The notes below the pieces were generated by a model. It was not told the origin of the DNA and searched no databases. It was given only the letters and a program-made list of their open reading frames with translations. From assembly GCA_050010455.1 (NCBI GenBank), contig JBEKLA010000085.1, positions 1 to 14,809 on the forward strand: 14,809 nt of DNA. The letters run 5' to 3'. The DNA is from DATJOQ01 sp050010455. GTDB taxonomy: Bacteria; Desulfobacterota; Binatia; Binatales; Binataceae. The stretch's first letter is position 1; every line of letters begins with the position of its first letter. The translations under genes and the position numbers were made by a program. Positions 7,305-13,750 of the stretch are shown here, piece after piece.

Positions 7305-7310
7305 TATAAT
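7305..7310 (+). promoter_or_regulatory. Perfect -10 box (TATAAT) for the histidine kinase gene
   Basis: TATAAT lies 30 bases before the GTG start, placing transcription start near 7317 and leaving room for the AGGA ribosome site at 7331-7334. The -35 region at the usual distance (around 7281-7287, TGGCGGT) is poor, so activity may be weak or assisted. Confidence 0.5.
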
Positions 7311-7340
7311 TTTGGTTAATCCTCGAAGCAAGGAAAACTT

Positions 7341-8729
7341 GTGAGAAGCATTTTCAAAGCAGTGAGCAGAAATTCACCGGGCCCGCTCAAGGCGGCGATT
7401 GTATACGGCTTGGCGGCGGTGGTGATGCTGATAATATCGGACACGCTTGCGGTCGTCCTGGCGGGTGGTTCGTTTGAGGTTCTCAATCGGAATTTTCTTG
7501 GACAGGTAATTTTCGTTGTACTGACCAGCGTCGTCATTTACCTGATAATGAAACGCTACCAGGCCGCGACGCGCGTCATGCTGGAAGAGAGCGCCGCGAC
7601 CGCCCAAGCGATATACGAGTCGGCGGCGCAGGGAATCGTGGTAATCGATCAAGATGGCCGGATCGTGAGTGCCAACCCGCAGTTAGAAAGCCTTTTCGGT
7701 TACAGCCGGGCCGAGCTGATCGGCCAAAGCCTAGAGATGTTACTGCCCGAGCGGCTGCGCTCCCGCCACGCCGCCCATCGCGACGAGTATTTCAAAGCGC
7801 CTCGCGGCAGGCCGATGGGCCTGGGGCTGGATTTGCTCGGGCAGCGCAAGGACGGTACCGAGATCGCGCTCGAAGTGAGCCTGAGCTCGGTGGAGCTGCC
7901 GATCGGACGGTTGGCGATGGCGTTTATCACCGATATCACGGAGCGGCTCAAGCTCGAGCACGAGAGCCGGCGCAGCGAGAAGCTGGTTACGCTCGGAGCG
8001 ATATCGGCGGGAATCGCGCACGAGCTCAACAATCCGATCGGCATCATTTGTTCCCGGATCGAGTTGATGCTGGCGGACGCGGAGAGCCGCAAGCTTCCGG
8101 CCGAGGTCGAGGAGGACCTCCACGTGCTCTATCGCAACGCCTTGCGCGTGAGCAAGACCGCTCAGGGGCTGCTGACGCTTGCGCGGCATCGTCCCAAGCA
8201 ACGCCTCCCCGTAGACATCAACGCTGAGGTTGAAGAAGCATTGCTGCTGGTCGGAAAACAGATGACAAAAGACGGGGTCCACGTCACGACCGTTCTGGAC
8301 CGGACTCTGCCTGCGATAATCGGCGACTCGGTCGCCCTGCAAGAGGTGCTGCTGAACCTGATAATGAATGCGCGCGAAGCGATTTCCGGCGGCGGCACGC
8401 TCCGGATCGAGACCGACCGAGTTCCCGATCGGAGCGATTGGGTGCGGCTGACGGTGGCGGATAGCGGCTGCGGTATCGCGGCCGAAGCGATGGCGAAACT
8501 GTTCGATCCGTTCTACACCAACAAACCCAACGGTACCGGGCTGGGACTCTGGGTCAGCAAGCGAATCGTCCGCGACCATCGCGGAACGATCGATGTCCAA
8601 TCGGAACCCGGCAAGGGGACAACCTTCACGGTCAGCTTGCCTTCAATCAATGCCGATGAAAGCGCGGGGCAGGGGACGTCTGAGGCGCTGGCTCCTTCGT
8701 CCGCGGATCCAAGGCAGAGACAAGCGTAA
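7341..8729 (+). CDS. Membrane-anchored PAS sensor histidine kinase (NtrB-like)
   Basis: The 462-residue protein has two N-terminal transmembrane helices (about 17-41 and 52-70) joined by only about ten residues. It therefore has no real periplasmic sensor. A PAS domain (about 86-205) follows, which probably senses a cytoplasmic or membrane signal. The HisKA helix has phosphorylatable H227 in GIAHELNNPIG. The ATPase domain has N box N339 (NLIMNAREAI), G1 DSGCGI at 374-379 and G2 GTGLGL at 398-403. The H-box HELNNP is of the NtrB type. The start is GTG with AGGA six bases upstream. It is divergent from hypA and close to the sigma-54 response regulator, its likely partner; the single receiver at 1486-1875 may be another. 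No residue identifies the PAS ligand. Confidence 0.93.
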   Translation: MRSIFKAVSRNSPGPLKAAIVYGLAAVVMLIISDTLAVVLAGGSFEVLNRNFLGQVIFVVLTSVVIYLIMKRYQAATRVMLEESAATAQAIYESAAQGIVVIDQDGRIVSANPQLESLFGYSRAELIGQSLEMLLPERLRSRHAAHRDEYFKAPRGRPMGLGLDLLGQRKDGTEIALEVSLSSVELPIGRLAMAFITDITERLKLEHESRRSEKLVTLGAISAGIAHELNNPIGIICSRIELMLADAESRKLPAEVEEDLHVLYRNALRVSKTAQGLLTLARHRPKQRLPVDINAEVEEALLLVGKQMTKDGVHVTTVLDRTLPAIIGDSVALQEVLLNLIMNAREAISGGGTLRIETDRVPDRSDWVRLTVADSGCGIAAEAMAKLFDPFYTNKPNGTGLGLWVSKRIVRDHRGTIDVQSEPGKGTTFTVSLPSINADESAGQGTSEALAPSSADPRQRQA

Positions 8730-8740
8730 CGCTTGTCTCT
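8716..8740. terminator. Perfect hairpin with the kinase stop codon as its loop
   Basis: AGAGACAAGCG (8716-8726) and CGCTTGTCTCT (8730-8740) are perfect 11-base complements separated only by TAA, the stop codon of the kinase gene. No T-run follows, so it may stabilise the mRNA 3' end or slow ribosome release rather than be a classical terminator. Confidence 0.55.
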
Positions 8741-9112
8741 AGCTGTCCCAACCGTGGGATAGCCGGTACTTCCCGAATCTGACACGTCGCAAGTACGCCA
8801 CACCGTCGCAAATGGTGCCCATTGTCGCTCCTTTCGCAACGAAGCTGATTGCTTCCTTGTTAGGCGCTAAGCTATCTTTTAGGCGCCCAAATGGGATAGT
8901 CGAACATTCGCAGGTACGAGGAGCCGACGCGCCGAAGAGGCATGTCCTTTGCTTGCGTATCTGCAATGGGCGTGACATATCGGTGGCGCAGCAGGTGGTG
9001 ATGTCGAGCGGGATGCGGGATGTAGGATGTTCAGATCATCAGGCCGTTTGAAGATTGGCGGCCTAACCGGTAGCGGGACCTCCGCAACCCGGTAATTCGC
9101 ATCGAGAGATCT
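8741..9112. other. Long leader/spacer upstream of the glucan phosphorylase gene
   Basis: The stretch of about 370 bases holds no gene that I can support; a 79-codon frame at 8812-9051 has no ribosome site. A weak sigma-70 candidate is TTGCTT (8849-8854) with TATCTT (8873-8878), 18 bases apart, which would give a leader of about 230 bases. Nearer the gene, AGGCCG (9041-9046) and CGGCCT (9059-9064) could form a small hairpin. GGATG occurs three times at about 9011-9029. Confidence 0.35.
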
Positions 9113-10993
9113 ATGGAGCAAGGCCAGAATAATACCCACGGAGACGCTGTGCCACAGCCCTTACTGACGCGCGAATTAAGATTACCTCAGCCGATCGCGT
9201 ACTTTTGCATGGAAGTCGCGCTTGAGAGCAATATCCCGACCTATTCGGGCGGTCTCGGGGTGCTGGCTGGGGACATGTTGAGGAGCGCGGCGGACCTTGG
9301 ATTGCCGATGCTGGGCGTTACGCTTCTGCATCGCAAGGGGCACTTCTTTCAGACTCTGGACGAGCATGGCCGCCAGCACGAGGGGCCGGTTGCATGGTCG
9401 CCCGAGGAGTGGCTCAAGCCGACCGGAGCGACTTGCAAGGTAGAAGTCGAGGGCCGGCAGGTGACCGTCCAATCCTGGCATTACAAGATCGTCGGGGTAG
9501 GCGGCAGCGCTGCTCAGGTGTTTCTGTTGGATACAAACCTGCCGGAAAACGACCCCTACGATCGTGCGCTGACCGACCATCTCTACGGTGGAGATCTGCG
9601 CTACCGGCTTTGTCAGGAGGTCGTGCTCGGGATCGGTGGCGTGCGGATGCTTCATGCGTTGGGCTTCGATCAAGTGACGAGTTACCACATGAACGAAGGT
9701 CACTCCGCATTCCTGGCGCTGGAGTTGCTGCTCAAGGAGATGGAAAGCTCGCCGGACGATCATGAGCAGGCACTCGAGCGGGTCAGGCGCAAGTGCGTGT
9801 TTACCACCCATACCCCGGTTCCGGCCGGCCATGACCAGTTTCCCGTGGATTTGGCCGAGAGCGTTCTGGGACACGAGCGGATTGAAGCCCTGCGTTCGCT
9901 GGGATGCTGCGATTACGGAGTCAACATGACCCGGATCGGGCTGGCGCTGAGCCATTACGTAAACGGTGTTGCCCAGCGCCATGGCCAGGTTTCGCGCGCG
10001 ATGTTTCCGGGCTACCGGATAAGCTCGATCACCAACGGCGTCCATTCGGCGACCTGGACCGCGCCGCGGATGCAATCGCTGTTCGACAAGTACATTCCGG
10101 ATTGGCGGCGAAACTGTTTCCTGCTGCGCCAGGCGAGCAATATTCCCTCAGAAAAGGTTCGCGAAGCCCACGATCGCGCCAAGCTGCAACTGCTCGATGA
10201 AGTGAACCGGTTGACCAACGCGGGCTTCGATCGCCGTTCGCTCACGATCGGTTTCGCTCGGCGCGCCGCGGTCTACAAGCGGCCGACGCTGCTGTTTCGG
10301 AATCCGGAGCGATTGCTGCAGATCGCGCGGCGCTACGGTGCCCTGCAAGTCGTGTACGGCGGCAAGGCCCATCCGTATGATCACGAAGGCAAGTATCTGA
10401 TTCAGCAGATCATCAACTGGCGCGAGCAGCTTCATCCGTCGGTCAGGATTGCCTACCTGCCGAACTACGACATGCGCCTGGGGCGGATCCTAACGTCGGG
10501 AGTCGATTTGTGGCTGAATACCCCGAAGCCTCCATACGAGGCGTCGGGAACCAGCGGCATGAAGGCGGCGCACAACGGCGTGCCCAGTCTCAGCGTGCTC
10601 GATGGCTGGTGGCTGGAAGGGTGTATCGAGGGCGAAACCGGCTGGAGTATCGGCTCGCGAGATCCCAACGTCCAAAGAAGCGACGACGAGGACGCTCACG
10701 AGTTGTATCGCGTGCTGGAAGAAAACATCCTGCCGCTATATTACGAGCGGCCCGAGCGCTGGGCCGACGTGATGCGCTCGACGATCGCGCTGAACGGGTC
10801 GGTGTTCAACACCCATCGCATGCTCGAAGAGTATTTCGTGCTCGCCTATCAGGAGCATCAGCTCGAGCAACGCAACGGGCTGGCGGCGAGCGCCGACGAC
10901 CCGCCGGGGGAAACGCCTAAGCAGGCGGAAGATCCTGTTCGGGCCTCCGGCGCGGGCGAAGCGTTCCGTATCTTAGTGGACTCCCAGGACTGA
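9113..10993 (+). CDS. glgP: Alpha-glucan (glycogen) phosphorylase, short GT35 form
   Basis: The 626-residue enzyme belongs to glycosyltransferase family 35 and releases glucose 1-phosphate from the ends of glycogen or maltodextrins using phosphate and PLP. It opens with IAYFCMEVALE and YSGGLGVLAGD, typical of the compact bacterial/archaeal alpha-glucan phosphorylases. These are shorter than the roughly 800-residue E. coli GlgP type. The PLP lysine is K484, in EASGTSGMKAAHNG. Other conserved parts are YHMNEGHSAF, HTPVPAGHDQF and SSITNGVHSATW. The ATG at 9113 is preceded by a GAGAG ribosome site. The last 21 bases overlap the convergent CBS gene. No other glycogen gene is nearby, so the gene seems to be a stand-alone unit. 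Confidence 0.93.
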   Translation: MEQGQNNTHGDAVPQPLLTRELRLPQPIAYFCMEVALESNIPTYSGGLGVLAGDMLRSAADLGLPMLGVTLLHRKGHFFQTLDEHGRQHEGPVAWSPEEWLKPTGATCKVEVEGRQVTVQSWHYKIVGVGGSAAQVFLLDTNLPENDPYDRALTDHLYGGDLRYRLCQEVVLGIGGVRMLHALGFDQVTSYHMNEGHSAFLALELLLKEMESSPDDHEQALERVRRKCVFTTHTPVPAGHDQFPVDLAESVLGHERIEALRSLGCCDYGVNMTRIGLALSHYVNGVAQRHGQVSRAMFPGYRISSITNGVHSATWTAPRMQSLFDKYIPDWRRNCFLLRQASNIPSEKVREAHDRAKLQLLDEVNRLTNAGFDRRSLTIGFARRAAVYKRPTLLFRNPERLLQIARRYGALQVVYGGKAHPYDHEGKYLIQQIINWREQLHPSVRIAYLPNYDMRLGRILTSGVDLWLNTPKPPYEASGTSGMKAAHNGVPSLSVLDGWWLEGCIEGETGWSIGSRDPNVQRSDDEDAHELYRVLEENILPLYYERPERWADVMRSTIALNGSVFNTHRMLEEYFVLAYQEHQLEQRNGLAASADDPPGETPKQAEDPVRASGAGEAFRILVDSQD

Positions 10994-11572
10994 GTAGCCC
11001 TGAGATTTGAGCGTGCTGGCGACGTGATCCACATCCTTGGTGCGGATCAGCACGTAAAACACACCGGTCTCGTCCCACTTCTCGCGATAGGTGCCGACGC
11101 CGAGGACCTCGCTGCCCGCGGCGCCGATTGCCTTCGCGGCGTCGCCGAGATCGTGAGGCGATCCCTTCAGCATCAGGTCGATTCGCGCCGATCCCTCCTC
11201 TGACGCGCCCATCACGTCGAGAAACGCCGTAAGGATATCGCTGGTGGTGATGATGCCCACCAGCTTGTCGTTTTCGACCACCGGCAAGCCGCTGATTTTG
11301 TTCGTGAGCATCAGTTGGGCGGCAGCCTCGAGCGTCGTGGACGGCGAGACCGTGATCAGTTTTTCGGTCATCGCCGCGGTGATCCCGGTGTGTTGCTCGT
11401 GGCCGAGATGGGGGCGCAGGTCGCGATCGGTGACGATGCCGATGAGCTTGCCGTTCTGCATCACGGGCAGGCGGCGGAACTTTCCGGCCTGCATCCGGGC
11501 TTGCGCCGTGGCGAGATTTTCGTCGGGCGCCGCCGTCACTGGATTCGCCGTCATCCGCTTGCCGACTAGCAT
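10973..11572 (-). CDS. CBS-CBS-ACT regulatory protein (AcuB-like)
   Basis: From the ATG at 11572 the protein is 199 residues. Two CBS motifs (about 5-60 and 68-120; GKLIGIVTDRDLR and DKLVGIITTSDIL) form a Bateman module that binds adenine nucleotides. A C-terminal ACT-like segment follows (about 128-199, from ARIDLMLKG). This CBS-CBS-ACT layout is that of AcuB, named for acetoin utilisation in Bacillus, whose biochemical role is poorly defined. The start is fixed by a GGAGGA ribosome site seven bases upstream. The 35 extra codons upstream come partly from the neighbouring repeat and are not coding. The 3' end overlaps the glucan phosphorylase gene by 21 bases. A binding ligand cannot be assigned. 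Confidence 0.87.
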   Translation of the reverse strand: MLVGKRMTANPVTAAPDENLATAQARMQAGKFRRLPVMQNGKLIGIVTDRDLRPHLGHEQHTGITAAMTEKLITVSPSTTLEAAAQLMLTNKISGLPVVENDKLVGIITTSDILTAFLDVMGASEEGSARIDLMLKGSPHDLGDAAKAIGAAGSEVLGVGTYREKWDETGVFYVLIRTKDVDHVASTLKSQGYSVLGVH

Positions 11573-11579
11573 GTTGATA

Positions 11580-11585
11580 TCCTCC
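11580..11585 (-). promoter_or_regulatory. Shine-Dalgarno GGAGGA that fixes the CBS-ACT start
   Basis: The minus strand reads GGAGGA seven bases before the ATG at 11570-11572. This rules out the longer frame beginning at 11677, whose upstream part runs into repeat DNA. Confidence 0.8.
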
Positions 11586-11644
11586 GCTGATTGAACCCTG
11601 CTGTCCTGAGTTTGAAATTCGTTTATGAAGAGCGCCTCTGGTCC

Positions 11645-11808
11645 GTCATCCTGAACGAAGGTGGCCGCCGCAGCCATCCTGAGCCGAAGGCGAGGGGCCC
11701 TACGGGCCGAAGTGAAGGATCTCGCGCGGTCTTCCGCGCGTAAGTATCCTCCACCCCCGTCTGGCGCCCGGAGGACCGGGCGAGATCCTTCGCTGCGCTC
11801 AGGATGAC
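11645..11808. repeat. Inverted pair of REP-like units (GTCATCCTGAG...GAAGGATCT type)
   Basis: GTCATCCTGA (11645-11654) is mirrored by TCAGGATGAC (11799-11808), and GAAGGATCTCG (11714-11724) by CGAGATCCTTC (11781-11791). Next to each inner copy is its own seven-base stem-loop. The left one is CGCGCGG/CCGCGCG with loop TCTT (11723-11740), and the right one is CGCCCGG/CCGGGCG with loop AGGA (11765-11782). Over 27 bases the two units match at 24 positions, and two of the differences compensate each other in the stem. The left unit is longer and has a second CATCCTGAG at about 11675-11683 and a GGCCC-TAC-GGGCC hairpin. Repeats of this type are scattered between genes in many environmental bacteria. 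The pair resembles REP/BIME doublets. No target-site duplication was found. Confidence 0.7.
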
Positions 11809-11888
11809 GACAGAAGGCGTCTCAAATTACTCCGATTCTTTTTAAGCGCACCTCCGACTCAGAACCCTGGAAGTTGTTCTATCACTTT

Positions 11889-11904
11889 CGCCTGATTTCA
11901 GGCG
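11889..11904. terminator. Hairpin across the metX-metW stop codon
   Basis: CGCCTGA (11889-11895) and TCAGGCG (11898-11904) are perfect seven-base arms separated by two bases. The stop codon (11898-11900) lies in one arm. No T-run follows on the minus strand. The turn is very tight, so in RNA the inner pairs would open. Confidence 0.35.
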
Positions 11905-13745
11905 CTGAGGAAGAACATGGCGATATCGGCGTTGAGGTTGGGGTCGTCGATGATCTGTTGGCCGGATTCGCTGTTGAGGCAGATCTCGCGCAGGACGCGG
12001 ACGCCGATCGCGCTGCATAGCTCGCGCACGTCGATAATCGAGGCGAAGCGGCGGTTGGGAGTGTCGTACCATTCGTAGCCGTAGAGGCCGGGGATCATCG
12101 GCGAGCGGCCTTGTTCGTAATACATCTGGCGCAGCTTGCGATAGGCGAAGTTGGGGAAGCTCACGATGCCGAGGCGGCCGACGCGGGTAACCTCGCGGAG
12201 CACGCCCTTGGTATCGGTGATGCACTGAAGTGCCTGGGAGAGAACGACGACGTCGAACTGCTTGTCGTGAAAAGAGGTGAGTCCGCGATTGAGGTCGGCG
12301 TGAATGACGTTGAGTCCGTGCGAGACGCATTCGAGAATCGCGCGCTCGTCGACCTCGATACCGACGACGCGGCCGTGACCCCTGGCGATAAGATCGGCCA
12401 TCAACTGCCCGCTGCCGCATCCGAGGTCGAGTACGCTGGCGCCGGGCGGAATCTCGTTCACCAGGGTGCGCAGATCGACGCGATCGCCCTGAAAAAACAC
12501 GTTCGCCGGCCGCCACGGCGCCGCGGCTTCGCGGCCGTTCCCGCCAAGCGGCGGCGCGGCGACGTTATCGAGCAAGCCGCGGATCAATCCGCCGTAGGTG
12601 TCGGCGCTGTCTGCGAGCAGGAAGGCGTCGTGGCCGCTTGGGCTGGTGACCTCGCAATACGATATCGGCTTGTCGAGCGCCAACAAGGCGTCGGCAATCT
12701 GGCGGCCCTGCGCCGGCGGGAACAGCCAATCGCTCGAGAAGCTCACGACGAGCCATCGGCATCGCGACGGCGCCAGCGCCTCCTGCAACGCGGCCGGTGT
12801 GCCGCCGACGTCGAACAGGTCCATCGCCATCGACAGCGTGACGTAGCTGTTGGCATCGAAGCGCTCGACGAATCGCTCGCCCTGATAAGCGAGATAAGCG
12901 CCGACCGAGAACTTCTTTTCGAACGCGGTCGGCACGGCGCGCGGCCGCAGCCGGCTGGGGTCGAACTTCGCGGTCATCGATTCGGGAGAAAGGTAAGTGA
13001 TGTGCCCCAGCATCCGCGCCAGCGCCAGCCCGACGGCCGGTGCGCGGCTGCCGTAGTAACGGCCGCCGTGATAATGCGGGTCGTGGATGATCGCGTTGCG
13101 CGCCACCACGTCGAACGCGAGCGCCTGAGTGGTGAGCCGGGGCGAGGTCGCGATCGCGGCGCATCCGCGCACCCGCTCGGGATAACGGATCGCCCAGGTG
13201 ATCGCCTGATGGCCGCCCATCGAGCCGCCGACCACGGCGCGCAACTCGCGCACGCCGAGATGATCGATCAGGCGGCGCTGCACTTCGACGGTGTCGGCGA
13301 TCGTGACGGTAGGGAAATCGGACGCGTAGGGTTCGCCGGTATGTGGGTCGATACTGTTGGGACCGGTCGTGCCGCGGCATCCACCCAGGATGTTCGAGCA
13401 GATGACGAAGTAGCGATGGGTATCGATGAAGCGACCGGGTCCGACGACCACGTCCCACCATCCGGGCACGTCGGCGTCGTCGTGGCGGGCGACGTGTGAA
13501 TCGCCGCTGATCGCGTGGCAGATGAGCACGGCGTTGTCGCCGGCCGCGTTCAGCTCGCCGTAGGTCTCGTAGGTGACGGTGACTTCGGGCAGCTCGCCGC
13601 CGAGCTCGAGTTTCAGCGGCGTGTCGAAGGTGACGTGCCCGGCATGCGCCAGCGGCGCCGCGGAACGCACCTCGTCGCTGCTATCGAACTCGAGCGACTC
13701 CCTGGTCTGATGCGCAAGTGGCTGCGTGGAGCGGGATTTGACCAC
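11898..13745 (-). CDS. metX: Fused homoserine O-acyltransferase (MetX) and MetW
   Basis: The 615-residue protein joins two proteins usually encoded separately. Residues about 25-395 are the alpha/beta-hydrolase MetX, which transfers an acyl group (acetyl, possibly succinyl) to homoserine. Its likely triad is S175 in GGSMGG, D339 in SSDWLFPP and H372 in SGHDAFLL. Further motifs are LICHAISGDSHV and GGCRGTTGPNS. After a linker (about 395-420) comes MetW (about 421-610), with an SAM-type loop LDLGCGSG at 439-446, then VVLSQALQ, VSFPNFAYRK and EWYDTPNRRF. MetW is a methyltransferase-like protein that accompanies metX in many genomes and is thought to support its activity. There is no internal stop or frameshift. 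GTG at 13745 is the likely start, five bases after the metY stop, with only a weak ribosome site, suggesting translational coupling. Confidence 0.9.
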   Translation of the reverse strand: MVKSRSTQPLAHQTRESLEFDSSDEVRSAAPLAHAGHVTFDTPLKLELGGELPEVTVTYETYGELNAAGDNAVLICHAISGDSHVARHDDADVPGWWDVVVGPGRFIDTHRYFVICSNILGGCRGTTGPNSIDPHTGEPYASDFPTVTIADTVEVQRRLIDHLGVRELRAVVGGSMGGHQAITWAIRYPERVRGCAAIATSPRLTTQALAFDVVARNAIIHDPHYHGGRYYGSRAPAVGLALARMLGHITYLSPESMTAKFDPSRLRPRAVPTAFEKKFSVGAYLAYQGERFVERFDANSYVTLSMAMDLFDVGGTPAALQEALAPSRCRWLVVSFSSDWLFPPAQGRQIADALLALDKPISYCEVTSPSGHDAFLLADSADTYGGLIRGLLDNVAAPPLGGNGREAAAPWRPANVFFQGDRVDLRTLVNEIPPGASVLDLGCGSGQLMADLIARGHGRVVGIEVDERAILECVSHGLNVIHADLNRGLTSFHDKQFDVVVLSQALQCITDTKGVLREVTRVGRLGIVSFPNFAYRKLRQMYYEQGRSPMIPGLYGYEWYDTPNRRFASIIDVRELCSAIGVRVLREICLNSESGQQIIDDPNLNADIAMFFLSA

Positions 13746-13750
13746 CGGTG

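Larger units (their letters stand above)
11573..11897. other. Spacer between metX-metW and the CBS gene, largely repeat DNA
   Basis: These 325 bases hold no gene. About half is the REP-like pair at 11645-11808. The rest contains the CBS ribosome site, presumably its promoter (not identified), and the hairpin at the metX-metW stop. Confidence 0.6.

Noticed and set aside
7095..7331. 79-codon N-terminal extension of hypA
   Set aside because: The HypA family begins with MHE at its N-terminus, and the extension is Arg-rich and covers the divergent kinase promoter.
8812..9051. A 79-codon frame in the spacer before the glucan phosphorylase
   Set aside because: No ribosome site, no known motif, and its composition resembles the surrounding spacer.
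11573..11677. 35-codon N-terminal extension of the CBS-ACT protein
   Set aside because: A strong ribosome site fixes the start at 11572, and the extension is translated partly from the REP-like repeat.
11645..11808. CRISPR or insertion sequence
   Set aside because: There are only two inverted units, no regular spacers, no transposase gene and no target duplication; a REP-like pair explains it better.
12111..13499. A 462-codon open frame antisense to metX-metW
   Set aside because: It lies entirely opposite a clear two-domain enzyme, has no recognisable motif or ribosome site, and such long shadows are normal in GC-rich codon usage.
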